Counted from the first letter of the stretch, positions 1-10,072 are shown. The stretch is 64,000 nucleotides of DNA from JACCZX01 sp963786295 (GCA_963786295.1 CAWAYV010000027.1:248001-312000); one strand, 5' to 3'. Notes: generated by a model from the sequence alone, not told the origin. A program made the numbers and translations.

Positions 1-791
1 ATATCTTTGCCGATTTGGCCGCGATCGAAACACAGTTCCATCATCTGGTACGCACGTTGCCGGCGAGTGCGCGCATCGTTGCCAACGCCGGCGACGATGC
101 GATCGCGCGCGTTTTGCAACGCGGCTGCTGGTCGCAGCTTGAAACATTCGGCGAAAGTGGCGCGTGGCGGATCGATAGCGGGTCGCCGTTTAGAGTGCAT
201 CAAGGCGATCGTGTCGTCGGTGCGCTGCAGCTTGCAATGGCCGGGCAACACAACCGGATGAACGCACTCGCCGCCATCGTTGCTGCCGGCCACGCTGATG
301 TATCTGGCGCCGCTGCTCTCGCTGCGCTTGCCGAGTTTCGCGGCGTCAAGCGCCGACTTGAAGTGCGTGGAGTAGCCGACGGCGTGACGGTGATCGACGA
401 CTTTGCACATCACCCGACAGCATTTGAGATGACGATCTCAGCATTGCGTACGTCGCATCCGCAAAGCCGAATCGTCGCGGTGTTCGAGCCGCGGTCGAAC
501 ACGATGAAGCGCGGCGCAGTGAACGCGCTGTTGCCGAGCAGCTTGTCCAACGCAGATCGCGTGTTTTGCTTCTCGCGGGGTATCGATTGGAGTGTTGCGC
601 AGGCACTAGAGCCGCTGGGGCAGAAGGCGACCGTGCACGATGACCTCGGTGCAATGGTCGATGCGATCGTCGCGTACCTTCAGGCGGGCGATCAACTGGT
701 GGTCATGAGCAACGGCGCGTTCGGCGACATCCACGCGAAGCTACTGACGCAGCTCGCGGAGCGCGCTGACTCCGCCAAGCGCGCTGCGTGA
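1..791 (+). CDS. mpl: UDP-N-acetylmuramate:L-Ala-gamma-D-Glu-meso-DAP ligase, 3' part
   Basis: C-terminal part of the murein tripeptide ligase Mpl, which recycles cell-wall tripeptide by joining it to UDP-MurNAc in the cytoplasm. The reading frame is open to the window edge (codons from base 3, beginning IFADLAAIETQFHHL), so the start and the ATP-binding domain lie outside. What is seen is the end of the central domain and the whole C-terminal Mur-ligase domain, with the family signature VIDDFAHHPTAFEMT about 135 codons in and a FEPRSNTMKRG stretch. An apparent TTG start at base 15 is inside the domain and should not be used. The stop overlaps the next gene's GTG by GTGA, implying translational coupling. 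The family assignment rests on the signature order; confidence is high. Confidence 0.9.
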   Translation, partial: IFADLAAIETQFHHLVRTLPASARIVANAGDDAIARVLQRGCWSQLETFGESGAWRIDSGSPFRVHQGDRVVGALQLAMAGQHNRMNALAAIVAAGHADVSGAAALAALAEFRGVKRRLEVRGVADGVTVIDDFAHHPTAFEMTISALRTSHPQSRIVAVFEPRSNTMKRGAVNALLPSSLSNADRVFCFSRGIDWSVAQALEPLGQKATVHDDLGAMVDAIVAYLQAGDQLVVMSNGAFGDIHAKLLTQLAERADSAKRAA

Positions 792-1372
792 CCAGTGACG
801 CGCGCGTGATCGTCTACTTGCACGGCTTTCGTTCCTCGCCACAATCGCGCAAGGCGCAGATGCTGCGCGAGCACCTGCGCCAGCGGAATCTGGAAGATCA
901 GTATCGGTGCCCGGCGCTGCCCGCTTCGCCGCGCAAAGCGGCACAACTCGCACTTGATCTCGCGCAAACGGCGCTCTTAGAGCAGCTCGCTTTGGTCGGA
1001 TCGTCACTCGGCGGTTACTACGCAACGTGGATTGCTGAGAGGCTCGGCTGCCGCGCGGTGCTACTCAATCCGGCGATCGATCCTGCCCGCGACCTGCAAG
1101 CGCACATCGGCCGGCAGCCGGTTTTCTTCAGTGACGCCGAGATCGACTTTCGCCCGGAGTACGTCGGCGAGCTGCGCGAGCTCGACGTTCCGGTCACCAC
1201 GCCGGCGCGCTACTTCTTGATTGCGGCTACCGGTGACACGGTGATCGACTATCGCATGATGGTGGCGAAGTATCACGGCGCGCGGCACCGTGTAATTGAA
1301 GGCAGCAATCACGAACTGTCGGACTTTGCGCAGTACGTTGACGAAGTCATTTCTTTCTGCGGTCTTGAATAA
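788..1372 (+). CDS. YqiA-like alpha/beta-fold esterase
   Basis: 194-residue small serine esterase of the YqiA (UPF0227) family. The N-terminal strand YLHGFRSSP supplies the oxyanion-hole HGF. The nucleophile elbow is GSSLGG with Ser73, and an Asp in AATGDT and a His in GSNHELSDF fit the rest of the triad. The length matches the family. The start is a GTG that overlaps the mpl stop, so the two are probably one operon. Family members hydrolyse short-chain acyl esters; the physiological substrate is unknown. An esterase of this type next to mpl recurs in betaproteobacteria as far as I recall. Confidence 0.85.
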   Translation: MTSDARVIVYLHGFRSSPQSRKAQMLREHLRQRNLEDQYRCPALPASPRKAAQLALDLAQTALLEQLALVGSSLGGYYATWIAERLGCRAVLLNPAIDPARDLQAHIGRQPVFFSDAEIDFRPEYVGELRELDVPVTTPARYFLIAATGDTVIDYRMMVAKYHGARHRVIEGSNHELSDFAQYVDEVISFCGLE

Positions 1373-1381
1373 GGAACTTGA

Positions 1382-2125
1382 GTGAGCCAGCGTCTGCAAG
1401 GAAAAGTCGCGATCATCACCGGCGCCGCGCAAGGTATCGGCTATGCGACTGCGCGCAAGTTTCTGGATGAAGGCGCTAAAGTCGTGGCGTGCGATATCAG
1501 CAAGGCGTCGATCGACGCCGCGCAGGCATCGCTGTCGTCATACGGTGCGGTCGAAGGAGTCGTCGTCGACGTAACGGCGCGCGAGCAGATCGATGCGATG
1601 ACCGCCGCAGCGGTGCAGCGCCACGGTCGCATTGACGTCCTGGTCAACAACGCCGGCATTACGCTCGATGCGCGGCTGCAGAAAATGACCGAGGACCAAT
1701 TCGAGCGTGTCATCGCCGTCAATCTGAAAGGCACATATAACTGCGCACAATCGGTGCTCGACACGATGGTCAAGCAAGGAAGCGGCGTGATTCTTAACGC
1801 TTCGAGCGTCGTCGGTATTTACGGTAACTTCGGGCAAACCAATTACGCGGCCAGCAAGTTCGGTGTGATCGGCTTCGTCAAGACCTGGGCGCGTGAGCTC
1901 GGACCGAAAGGAGTGCGGTGCAACGCGGTCGCGCCCGGGTTCGTCGCCACGCATATTCTGGACACGATTCCCGAAAAGGTGCTCGAGCAGTTGAAGGAGC
2001 GCGTACCGTTGCGTCGCCTAGGAACGCCGGAAGACATCGCGAACGTATACGCGTTCCTCGCCTCCGACGAAGCGTCGTACATCAACGGCGCGGTGATCGA
2101 AGTGTCCGGCGGATTGACGGTTTGA
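1382..2125 (+). CDS. 3-oxoacyl-ACP reductase-like SDR
   Basis: 247-residue classical short-chain dehydrogenase/reductase of the FabG type, expected to reduce a 3-oxoacyl thioester with NAD(P)H. The dinucleotide motif TGAAQGIG lies at residues 13-20, NNAG at 89-92, the catalytic Ser at 141/142 and the YxxxK pair at Tyr155 and Lys159. The C terminus ends in a typical SGGLTV. The start is a GTG 9 bases after the YqiA stop. It is not next to acpP, fabD or fabF, so it may be a secondary FabG (for example in PHA or fatty-acid side metabolism). The exact substrate cannot be told from sequence. Confidence 0.85.
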   Translation: MSQRLQGKVAIITGAAQGIGYATARKFLDEGAKVVACDISKASIDAAQASLSSYGAVEGVVVDVTAREQIDAMTAAAVQRHGRIDVLVNNAGITLDARLQKMTEDQFERVIAVNLKGTYNCAQSVLDTMVKQGSGVILNASSVVGIYGNFGQTNYAASKFGVIGFVKTWARELGPKGVRCNAVAPGFVATHILDTIPEKVLEQLKERVPLRRLGTPEDIANVYAFLASDEASYINGAVIEVSGGLTV

Positions 2126-2167
2126 CGCGTCGCGTCGCGCTTTGTTTGATACCTGCGCGGGCCTTAC

Positions 2168-4206
2168 GTGAGCATGCATCTGCTGTTTGACGACGATGGG
2201 GCGTTCAAAGCGGGGACCGAGATGGCGAACGCCGGCACGTCGCATCAGGTCGAATTGCCTAGCGGCAAGCGCACCAAGGTCAAGTCCTCGCACGTACTGC
2301 TGCGCTTTGTCGAGCCGTCACCAGCGCAGTTAATCGAGCGTGCGCAGGCGCAAGCCCAGCTGATCGATCTCGACTTTCTGTGGGAGGTTGCGCCACAGGA
2401 TGAATTCGGATTCGTTGAACTGGCGCGCGATTACTTCGGGGCGGAGCCAAGCGCCGAGCAAGCCGCAGCATTGCTGTTCCGGTTGCACGGCGCGCCCGTT
2501 TACTTCTATCGCAAGGGGCGTGGTCGCTATCGGCCTGCGCCGGCGGAAACGTTACACGCTGCGCTGGCGGCGGTCGAGCGCAAGCGAAAGCAGGACGAGT
2601 TGACGACAACAGCACGTTGACGAGTTGAAGTCTGGCCGCGCGCCGGATGTCATTGCGCAGCAAGCGATCGGGTTGCTGACCAAACCCGACCGCAGTTCGA
2701 TCGAGTTCAAGGCGCTGGAGCAGGCGGCGAACGACTTGCACATGACGCCGCTGCGGTTACTGTTGGCGCGCGGTGCGATCGCTTCGCCGTACCGCTGGCA
2801 CGTCGATAGTTTTCTGGCGCAACACTTTCCGCGTGGGACCGGTTTCGCGGCGGATTTGCCTGCGCCGAATGATAGTGGCGATCTGCCGTTGGCGACTGTA
2901 CGAGCGTTCTCGATCGACGATAGCGCGACCACCGAAATCGACGATGCATTTTCGGTGCAGACGCTCGGCGATCGGGTGCGTATCGGCATTCATATCGCGG
3001 CGCCGGCGGTCGCGCTAGCGCGCGGCCATGCGGTCGACACGATCGCGAAGTCGCGCATGTCGACCGTTTACGCCCCTGGGCTCAAGTACACGATGCTGCC
3101 GGACGCCTGGATCGAATCGTTGTCGCTGAACGAAGGTCGCGAAGTTGCCGGTGCTGTCGCTGTACGCGGATGTCGACGCCGAAACACGCGATGTGTTATC
3201 GACCGAGTCACGACTTGAGCGGCTGCGCATCGAAAGCAATCTGCGACACGATCGGCTTGACGCAATCGTCACCGACGCCACGATCGCAGAGGGTCAGTTC
3301 GACTCGCCGTACGCCGAGCCGTTGAGCACTCTGTGGCACGTTGCCCGCAAACTGCTTGCAGGCCGCGAACAGGTACGTGGCCGGCCGGAGCCGATCGGGC
3401 GCGTCGATTACTCTTTCGAGCTCGATGGGATCGCGGATCAGGCGCGCATATCGATTCGGCAGCGTCGCCGCGGTGCTCCGCTCGATTTAATCGTCGCGGA
3501 GCTGATGATCTTTGCCAACAGCGTCTGGGGCGGATGGCTCGCAGCGCGCCGCACGGCGGGCATTTATCGCTCACAGTCGCTCGGCCGCGTGAAGATGGGA
3601 ACGGCACCGGCGCCGCACGAAGGGATCGGCGTCGAGCACTACGCGTGGTGCACATCGCCGCTGCGCCGCTACGTCGATCTGGTCAATCAGCGGCAACTTT
3701 TGGCGTGCGTACTCGATCAAACCCCGCCGTACGCATCCAACGACGCGGAGCTGTTCGGCATTGTCTCGGGCTTCGAGTCTGCTTACGGCGCGTATGCGGA
3801 ATTTCAACAAAAGCTGGAGCGCTACTGGTCACTGCGGTGGCTCGAACAGGAGAAGCTGCCGCGAATCGATGCCACCGTTCTTAAAGGCGATGTGTTGCGC
3901 ATCGATGGTCTGCCGTTTATTACCAGGCTTCCCGGACTTCCGGAGTTGCCGCGCGGGCAGCGGGTCGAGCTCGATGTCGTGGCGACTGACTACGTCGATC
4001 TCACGCTCGAAGCACGAGTGCATCGGGTGCTGGCGGCGCAGACCATTGTCGACGTTGACGACGAAGAGCTCGGCGACGAGGGCGTGGACGCCTCGCCGCT
4101 GTCGATGGCCGAGGAAAGAGCAGAAGCAGTGCGCGAGGGGAACGCGGAAGCTCCGGCCGATGCTACGTCCATTTCATCGAACGGCGCAGCGCCTACGACG
4201 CGTTAA
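2168..4206 (+). CDS. VacB/RNase II-family 3'-5' exoribonuclease, frameshifted
   Basis: Betaproteobacterial RNase II/RNase R-type exonuclease spread over three frames. The N-terminal part (2168-2620) has the LDFLWE and LFRLHGAPVYF segments of this subfamily. The middle part (from about 2604 to 3145) carries the RNB catalytic signature SIDDSATTEIDDAFSV with the Asp cluster that binds metal. The last part (3145-4206) has the second RNB block, including YAWCTSPLRRYVDLVNQ, and a C-terminal S1-like region. Frame breaks fall near 2604-2612 and 3145; each advances the frame by one base. The joined span gives about 680 residues, the normal length, and all motifs survive, so an indel artefact is more likely than decay. 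It sits directly before tonB-aroE-mtgA, as in other Burkholderiales. Confidence 0.85.
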
Positions 4207-4364
4207 CGTAGGCGCGCGGCTTGTGATTGCGGCGGCAAGACTAGCGCGATCGTGTCACGCGCTGGGCCGATGGTGCTGGCTACAATCGATCGACTCTCTG
4301 TTGCAGAAGCTCGAACGAAAAGAATGACGTGGCCGAATGGACTTAGATAACCGGACTTGGCTCA

Positions 4365-5264
4365 ATGCAGCTGGCTGAACTGAGCCTGGCCGCGCCGGCC
4401 AACGGACTGCGCTCGTTGCTCGCCGACAAAGTGCTGGTGATGGCGATGACGGTGTCAATTGGTTTGCACATCACCGCGTTGGCCGTTCGCTTTGTAGACC
4501 CGGAGCTTTTTCGAGTGCGCTCAACCGACCCACCGGTCGAGATAATCCTGGTCAATGCCAAGAGCGACACTGCGCCGGGCAAGGTCGAGGCGCTGGCACA
4601 AAATAATCTCGATGGTGGCGGCGCCAACGATGCTGGCCGCCGCACGTCTCCGTTGCCCAATAGTTTCGAGATGCGCGATGGCGATTCGCTCGAAGCTGCG
4701 CGCAAGAATGTGCAGCAGCTTGAAGCGGAACAGAAGAAGTTGTTGGCAACGTTGCACGAGTCGCTGCAATTGCGACCGACCTCTGTAAGAGACACGTCGG
4801 CCCAACAACCGCAGAATGGCAGCACCGACGAAGAAACAAGCGAACAGCTGGCGCGCGCGCAAGCCGAGATAGCCAAGCAGATCTCGGATTACCAGAAACG
4901 TCCACGCAAGCACCACTTCATGCCGAGCGCGTCCGAGTACCGCTTTGCGCGTTACGTCGAGGACTGGCGTGCGAGGGTCGAAAAAGTCGGCAATGAAAAT
5001 TATCCAAACGATGCGCGCGGCCGCTTTTATGGCGCACTGCGCATGACGGTGGCGATACGCAAGGATGGCTCCGTGGCTGAAGCGATGATCGATCAATCGT
5101 CCGGCTTGCAGATACTCGACCGCGCCGCGCGCCGAATCGTGCAATTGGCCGGGCCATACCCTCCTTTTCCACCGGAGATTGCGCGCGACACGGATATCCT
5201 CGAAATTACGCGTACCTGGATATTTACCAACGACCAGCTGGCTACCCGCAGCGCAAAGCCATAA
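4365..5264 (+). CDS. tonB: TonB-family energy transducer
   Basis: 299-residue TonB-like protein. A short cytoplasmic N terminus is followed by one membrane segment (about residues 26-45, MTVSIGLHITALAV). A long charged, Gln/Glu-rich periplasmic linker with coiled-coil character follows (about 110-180), then a C-terminal TonB domain (about 190-290) containing YGALRMTVAIRKDGSV and PYPPFPPEI. TonB couples the proton gradient to outer-membrane receptors. The linker lacks the Pro-Lys/Pro-Glu repeats of E. coli TonB. No exbB or exbD lies in the window. The gene comes between the VacB-like RNase and aroE, a common order in this group. Confidence 0.8.
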   Translation: MQLAELSLAAPANGLRSLLADKVLVMAMTVSIGLHITALAVRFVDPELFRVRSTDPPVEIILVNAKSDTAPGKVEALAQNNLDGGGANDAGRRTSPLPNSFEMRDGDSLEAARKNVQQLEAEQKKLLATLHESLQLRPTSVRDTSAQQPQNGSTDEETSEQLARAQAEIAKQISDYQKRPRKHHFMPSASEYRFARYVEDWRARVEKVGNENYPNDARGRFYGALRMTVAIRKDGSVAEAMIDQSSGLQILDRAARRIVQLAGPYPPFPPEIARDTDILEITRTWIFTNDQLATRSAKP

Positions 5265-5273
5265 TTCGCAGAG

Positions 5274-6119
5274 ATGACCACCGTCGACAAGTACGGAGTT
5301 GTCGGTAACCCGATCGCGCACAGCCGCTCGCCGGAGATTCATCAGCGATTTGCGCAGCAGGCGCGTCAGCACCTTTCGTACGAGCGGATCGAAGCGCCGC
5401 TCGACGGCTTCGAGGATAAGGCACTGATGTTGCGCGAAGCCGGCTATGGCGGACTTAACGTCACGCTGCCGTTCAAGATCGACGCCGCAAAGCTGGCGGA
5501 CGATCTGACGCCGCGCGCGAGAGTCGCGGGCGCAGTGAACACATTGAAATTCGATGGCGACACGATCGTCGGCGACAACACCGACGGGATTGGCTTCGTG
5601 CGCGACCTGCGCGAGCGTCTGAAGTTTTCATTTTCGGATTGTTCGGTGTTGGTGCTCGGTTCGGGGGGTGCTGTCAGGGGGCTTCTGGGCTCGATGCTCG
5701 ACGAGAGCCCGCGCTGGCTGGCAGTCGCCAACCGATCGCACAAGCGCGCCGAAGAACTGGCCGAAGAATTCGGAGTCGAGGCGATCCACTTCGATGAGAT
5801 TCCCGCCGAGCACTTCGACCTGATCATCAACGGCACGACCACCAGCCTGAATCACGAAGCGCCCGCGATCGATCCGGATACGTTCAACGATTGCACGCTG
5901 GCCTACGATCTGGCGTACGCGGCGGACCCGACGCCGTTCATGCAGCTGGCGAAATCTGGCGGCGCGAAACAAGCCGTCGACGGCCTCGGCATGCTGATTG
6001 AACAAGCCGCCGAATCGTTTCTGCTATGGCGTGGTGTGCGGCCGGACACCAGCGCCGTGTACCGTGAGCTGCGAGAGCTGTTGAAGCGTCAATCGGCTGA
6101 GCACGTCGTCGCAAGATAA
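5274..6119 (+). CDS. aroE: shikimate dehydrogenase (NADP)
   Basis: 281-residue AroE, which reduces 3-dehydroshikimate to shikimate in aromatic amino-acid synthesis. The substrate site is complete: SRSP near residue 17-20, NVTLPFK with catalytic Lys68, AVNTL at 87-91 and DNTDG with catalytic Asp104. The nucleotide-binding loop GSGGAVRG follows near residue 130. The C-terminal helix has the usual DGLGMLIEQAAESF. The gene begins 9 bases after tonB and ends 2 bases before mtgA, consistent with one transcription unit. Confidence 0.95.
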   Translation: MTTVDKYGVVGNPIAHSRSPEIHQRFAQQARQHLSYERIEAPLDGFEDKALMLREAGYGGLNVTLPFKIDAAKLADDLTPRARVAGAVNTLKFDGDTIVGDNTDGIGFVRDLRERLKFSFSDCSVLVLGSGGAVRGLLGSMLDESPRWLAVANRSHKRAEELAEEFGVEAIHFDEIPAEHFDLIINGTTTSLNHEAPAIDPDTFNDCTLAYDLAYAADPTPFMQLAKSGGAKQAVDGLGMLIEQAAESFLLWRGVRPDTSAVYRELRELLKRQSAEHVVAR

Positions 6120-6121
6120 CA

Positions 6122-6817
6122 ATGCGTGTCACGTTGCGCTGGCTGCTGCGCGCGGCGCTGCTCGTGCTTGTTGTCTTGCTGTTGATTCAACTGTGGTACT
6201 TCGGCTGGGTCGCATGGTGGAAGTGGAATGACCCCGGCGAAACCTCGTTCATGAGGCGAGAGCTGGCCACGCTGCGCGAGAAGAAACCGAAAGCGGAGCT
6301 TAAGCACCGCTGGATCGAATACGAGCGCATCTCAAATCAGCTGAAGCGCGCGGTTATCGCATCCGAGGATGCGAACTTCATTGAGCACGAGGGCGTTGAT
6401 TGGCAAGCCATTGAGAAGGCGTACAAGGAAAATATTCGGAAGGGCAAGCTCGCCCGCGGCGGCTCGACGATCACGCAGCAGCTCGCGAAAAATCTTTTCC
6501 TGTCGTCGGACCGAAGTTACTGGCGCAAGGCGCAGGAGCTCGTCATCACCTACATGATTGAGGCGTTATGGGATAAGCGCAGGATCCTCGAGGTGTATTT
6601 GAATGTGGTCGAGTGGGGCGATGGAGTGTTCGGCGCAGAAGCCGCGGCGCGCCAGTACTTCGGCATCAGTGCGTCGCAATTGAGCGCTGAACAATCGGCG
6701 AGGCTGGCCGCGTATCTGCCGAACCCAAAGCGCTACGGCCGCATCCGCTCTGGCCCCTATCTCGATCGCAGAACCGCCGCCATTCAACGCTTCATGATTG
6801 ACGCGCCGGTTCCGTGA
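6122..6817 (+). CDS. mtgA: monofunctional peptidoglycan glycosyltransferase
   Basis: 231-residue GT51 glycosyltransferase that polymerises lipid II without a transpeptidase domain. One N-terminal membrane helix (about residues 8-30, LLRAALLVLVVLLLIQLWYF) anchors it. The catalytic motif IASEDANFIEHEG carries Glu82, followed by RGGSTITQQLAKNLFL and the KRRILEVYLNVVEWG motif. The length is typical for MtgA. It lies 2 bases after aroE; aroE-mtgA pairing is common in betaproteobacteria. Confidence 0.95.
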   Translation: MRVTLRWLLRAALLVLVVLLLIQLWYFGWVAWWKWNDPGETSFMRRELATLREKKPKAELKHRWIEYERISNQLKRAVIASEDANFIEHEGVDWQAIEKAYKENIRKGKLARGGSTITQQLAKNLFLSSDRSYWRKAQELVITYMIEALWDKRRILEVYLNVVEWGDGVFGAEAAARQYFGISASQLSAEQSARLAAYLPNPKRYGRIRSGPYLDRRTAAIQRFMIDAPVP

Positions 6818-6875
6818 TCGGCTGAATTGCCGCCTACAATCCGTGCGCCGCGAGACGGCACGCACGCACGACGAC

Positions 6876-8366
6876 ATGAACGAACAACAACTCGAACGCG
6901 AAGCGCGGGATGCCGCGCAGGCGCACGACCCGGAAGCTGCGCAGCGCGCGCTGGCGCGTGTGGAGCAGCTGCTGGAAAAGCAGCGCCGCGTCGAAGCGCT
7001 AGTACAACGCGAGCAGACGCCGGTCGAGGAAAAGAAGGCGCTGGTCGAACAGCTCGTGCACCGGCAGCACCTGAACGAGCTGAAGTCGATCCTCGATCGC
7101 CTGCATCCGGCCGATATTGCCTACATCCTGGAAGCACTGCCGCTCGAAGATCGGCTCACCGTGTGGGATGGCGTCAAAGCCGATCGCGACGGCGAGATCC
7201 TGATCGAGGTCAGCGACGCGGTACGCGAGACGCTGATCGCGTCGATGAACCGCGAGGAACTGGTCGATGCGGTCGAGAGCCTGGAGACCGATGAGATCGC
7301 GGCCATTGCAGACGATCTGCCGGCCGACGTCGTCGACGAAGTCCAGCAAGGACTTACGAGCGAAGAACGCGCGCAACTGCGCGCGTCGATGTCGTACCCG
7401 GACGATTCGGTCGGCGCGCTGATGGATTTCGAGATGATCTCGATTCGCGACGACGTGACGCTCGAAGTGGTATTGCGGTACCTGCGCCGCTTCGATGCGC
7501 TGCCCAACCATACCGACCAAATATTCGTCGTCGATCGGCACGATGTGTTGAAGGGTGGCCTGCCGCTCGATCGGCTGCTTTTGAACGAACCGGACGTCAA
7601 GGTCGCGGCGGTGATGAACACCGATTTGATGACGCTGTCACCGCTCGATGAAACCAGCGAAGCAGCGCAGGCGTTCGAGCGTTATGACTTGGTCTCGGCG
7701 CCGGTGGTCGATGAAGCTGGTCGGCTGGTCGGAAGGTTGACGGTCGACGAAGTGGTCGACGTCATTCGCGAAGAGGGTGAGGACGCTGCGCTGGCGCAAG
7801 CCGGCTTGCGCGAAGAGGAAGATCTATTCGCTTCGGTCTGGAACTCGGCGCGCAATCGCTGGTCGTGGCTCGCGATCAACCTGTGCACGGCGTTTTTCGC
7901 GTCACGCGTGATCGGTGCCTTCGAAACGACGATCGAGCGGGTGGTCGCGCTTGCAACGTTGATGACGATCGTGATGGGGATTGCCGGCAATTCCGGCAAT
8001 CAGACGATGACCTTGATGATTCGCTCGCTGGCGCTCGGTCAGGTTACCGGCGGCAATGCAAAGCGATTGATATTGAAAGAGCTTTCGATCGCCGGTCTAA
8101 ACGGCGTCGTATGGGGCAGTATCGCGGGCCTGGTCGCGTGGTGGATCTACATGGACAGCCCACGCGGGTGGTTGATCGGCCTGACGCTGTTACTGGCGAT
8201 GACATTGAACATGCTGATCGCCGCGCTGGTCGGGATGTTCGTGCCTCTGTTACTGGAACGCACCGGACGCGATCCTGCACTCGGATCGTCGGTGCTGTTG
8301 ACGTTCACGACCGACAGCATGGGCGTTTTCATCTTTCTCGGTCTCGCAACTTTGTTCTTTTTATAG
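6876..8366 (+). CDS. mgtE: MgtE-family magnesium transporter
   Basis: 496-residue MgtE channel for Mg2+. I chose the ATG at 6876 rather than an in-frame upstream codon at 6798, which would overlap mtgA and add an Arg-rich, non-homologous tail. The order is an acidic helical MgtE N-domain (about 50-150, with LHPADIAYILEALP), a pair of CBS domains (about 150-270) that sense cytosolic Mg2+, a connecting helix, and five membrane helices (about 315-496) including MGIAGNSGNQTMTLMIRSLALG, the pore-lining signature. The gene ends 3 bases from the convergent KTSC gene. Confidence 0.93.
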   Translation: MNEQQLEREARDAAQAHDPEAAQRALARVEQLLEKQRRVEALVQREQTPVEEKKALVEQLVHRQHLNELKSILDRLHPADIAYILEALPLEDRLTVWDGVKADRDGEILIEVSDAVRETLIASMNREELVDAVESLETDEIAAIADDLPADVVDEVQQGLTSEERAQLRASMSYPDDSVGALMDFEMISIRDDVTLEVVLRYLRRFDALPNHTDQIFVVDRHDVLKGGLPLDRLLLNEPDVKVAAVMNTDLMTLSPLDETSEAAQAFERYDLVSAPVVDEAGRLVGRLTVDEVVDVIREEGEDAALAQAGLREEEDLFASVWNSARNRWSWLAINLCTAFFASRVIGAFETTIERVVALATLMTIVMGIAGNSGNQTMTLMIRSLALGQVTGGNAKRLILKELSIAGLNGVVWGSIAGLVAWWIYMDSPRGWLIGLTLLLAMTLNMLIAALVGMFVPLLLERTGRDPALGSSVLLTFTTDSMGVFIFLGLATLFFL

Positions 8367-8369
8367 CAG

Positions 8370-8582
8370 TCACTTCACGCGTTTGATCGTGAACTCCTCC
8401 TGAATCGTGTCTTTGTAAACGCTCGCAGGCGAGGAGCTGGCAATAAACCGCCGCGCGATCTCTTCGCCGACAGCGGTGTGCTGAATGATCGATCCATTGT
8501 CGAATTCGATTTCGAGCACACGATTGTTGCGGTCGTAACCGGCGGACTTGATACCGCCGCGCCGGATCGGTTTGCGTTCCAT
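8370..8582 (-). CDS. KTSC-domain small protein
   Basis: 70-residue protein beginning MERKPIRRGGIKSAGYD. It resembles the KTSC domain, named for its similarity to the C-terminal part of some lysyl-tRNA synthetases: a short beta-rich fold with the pattern Y-x-V/L-E-I-E-F-x-N-G-S-x-I/Y. Here RVLEIEFDNGSIIQHTAV fits. The ATG at 8582 lies 2 bases after the ubiD stop, so it is probably co-transcribed with ubiD. The function of stand-alone KTSC proteins is unknown. The gene is shorter than a long upstream read-through in the same frame, which runs antisense through a different frame of ubiD and is not real. Confidence 0.7.
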   Translation of the reverse strand: MERKPIRRGGIKSAGYDRNNRVLEIEFDNGSIIQHTAVGEEIARRFIASSSPASVYKDTIQEEFTIKRVK

Positions 8583-8584
8583 AA

Positions 8585-10072
8585 CTAGATCCCCAACTCG
8601 CCCCAGATGGCATCGACTCGCGCCTTGACAGCGGGGTCCATCGCAATCGGCCGGCCCCACTCGCGCTGCGTTTCGCCCGGCCACTTGTTGGTTGCGTCGA
8701 TGCCCATTTTGCCGCCAAGCCCGGCGACCGGCGAAGCGAAATCCAGATAGTCGATCGGAGTGTTGTCGACGAGCAGCGTATCGCGCACCGGGTCGACACG
8801 GGTCGTGATGGCCCAGATCACTTCCTTCCAATCGCGCACATTAATGTCGTCGTCGGTCACGACGATGAATTTGGTGTACATGAATTGCCGCAGGAAACTC
8901 CAGACGCCGAACATCACCCGTTTTGCGTGCCCGGAATATTGCTTGCGAATCGAGACGATCGCCATCCGATAGCTGCATCCTTCCGGCGGCAGATAAAAAT
9001 CGGCTATTTCGGGAAACGTGCGCCGCAATAGCGGTACGAACACCTCGTTGAGCGCGACGCCGAGCACAGCGGGTTCGTCCGGTGGCTTGCCGGTGTACGT
9101 CGAGTGATAAATCGGGTCGCGTCGCATCGTGATGCGATCGATCGTGAAAACCGGAAACCACTCGCGCTCGTTGTAGTAGCCGGTGTGGTCGCCAAATGGT
9201 CCCTCCAACGCCATTTCGTAACCGCTCGCGTGCCCGCTATCCGGCTGAATATGACCCTCGAGCACGATCTCAGCGGTGGCGGGAACGCTCAATTCGCTGC
9301 CGATGCACCTCGCGATCTCTGTCTTGGCGCCTCGCAGTAAGCCGGCGAATTGATACTCCGAGAGACTGTCCGGCACGGGAGTGACCGCACCGAGCATCGT
9401 CGCGGGGTCAGCACCAAGCGCAACAGCGACGGGAAATGCTCTACCCGGATGGGCCAGAGAAAAATCACGAAAGTCAAGCGCCCCGCCGCGTTGCGGTAGC
9501 CAACGCATAATGACTTTGTTGCGACTTAGCACCTGTTGACGGTAGATGCCTAGATTTTGACGCTTTTTGTGGGGTCCCAGCGTGATCACGAGGCCCCATG
9601 TGATCAGCGGTGCGACATCGTCGGGCCAGCAGGTTTGGATCGGGAGCCGTCCAAGATCAACGTCGCTGCCTTCCCAAACAACGGTCTGACAAGGGGCGTT
9701 TCGCACCTCGCGCGGCGCCATGTCCCATAGCGCACTCTTCAACTGGGCCACTTTGCTGAGCGCGTCGCGCAGGCCTTGCGGGGGCTCCGGCTCCTTTAGC
9801 GCCGCCAGCAATTCACCCACATCGCGCAAGGCGCCCACATCGGTGGCGCCCATGGCGAGCGCGACCCTCTGAGGGGTGCCGAACAAATTACCGAGCACCG
9901 GAGTCTGCGAACCCGTGGGCCGCTCAAAGAGCAGCGCCGGACCGCCAGACCGCAGCGTGCGGTCGCAGATTTCCGTCATTTCCAACCGCGGCGAGACTTC
10001 GATTGGAATCCGCTTCAGTTGGCCAGACCCAGCGAGCTGAGCCAGGAAGTCGCGAAGATCGGCATACTTCAT
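8585..10072 (-). CDS. ubiD: UbiD-family decarboxylase (4-hydroxy-3-polyprenylbenzoate decarboxylase)
   Basis: 495-residue UbiD, the prenylated-FMN-dependent decarboxylase that removes the carboxyl group from 3-octaprenyl-4-hydroxybenzoate in ubiquinone synthesis. The length matches E. coli UbiD. Conserved prFMN and catalytic positions are visible: LGIYRQQV with Arg178 and the EGPFGDHTGYY loop with Glu290. The C-terminal half has the family's KVIWAITTRVDP and LGGKMGIDATNKW segments. No ubiX (prFMN synthase) is in the window. Ubiquinone function is inferred from high similarity to the UbiD branch; related decarboxylases act on other aromatic acids. Confidence 0.92.
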   Translation of the reverse strand: MKYADLRDFLAQLAGSGQLKRIPIEVSPRLEMTEICDRTLRSGGPALLFERPTGSQTPVLGNLFGTPQRVALAMGATDVGALRDVGELLAALKEPEPPQGLRDALSKVAQLKSALWDMAPREVRNAPCQTVVWEGSDVDLGRLPIQTCWPDDVAPLITWGLVITLGPHKKRQNLGIYRQQVLSRNKVIMRWLPQRGGALDFRDFSLAHPGRAFPVAVALGADPATMLGAVTPVPDSLSEYQFAGLLRGAKTEIARCIGSELSVPATAEIVLEGHIQPDSGHASGYEMALEGPFGDHTGYYNEREWFPVFTIDRITMRRDPIYHSTYTGKPPDEPAVLGVALNEVFVPLLRRTFPEIADFYLPPEGCSYRMAIVSIRKQYSGHAKRVMFGVWSFLRQFMYTKFIVVTDDDINVRDWKEVIWAITTRVDPVRDTLLVDNTPIDYLDFASPVAGLGGKMGIDATNKWPGETQREWGRPIAMDPAVKARVDAIWGELGI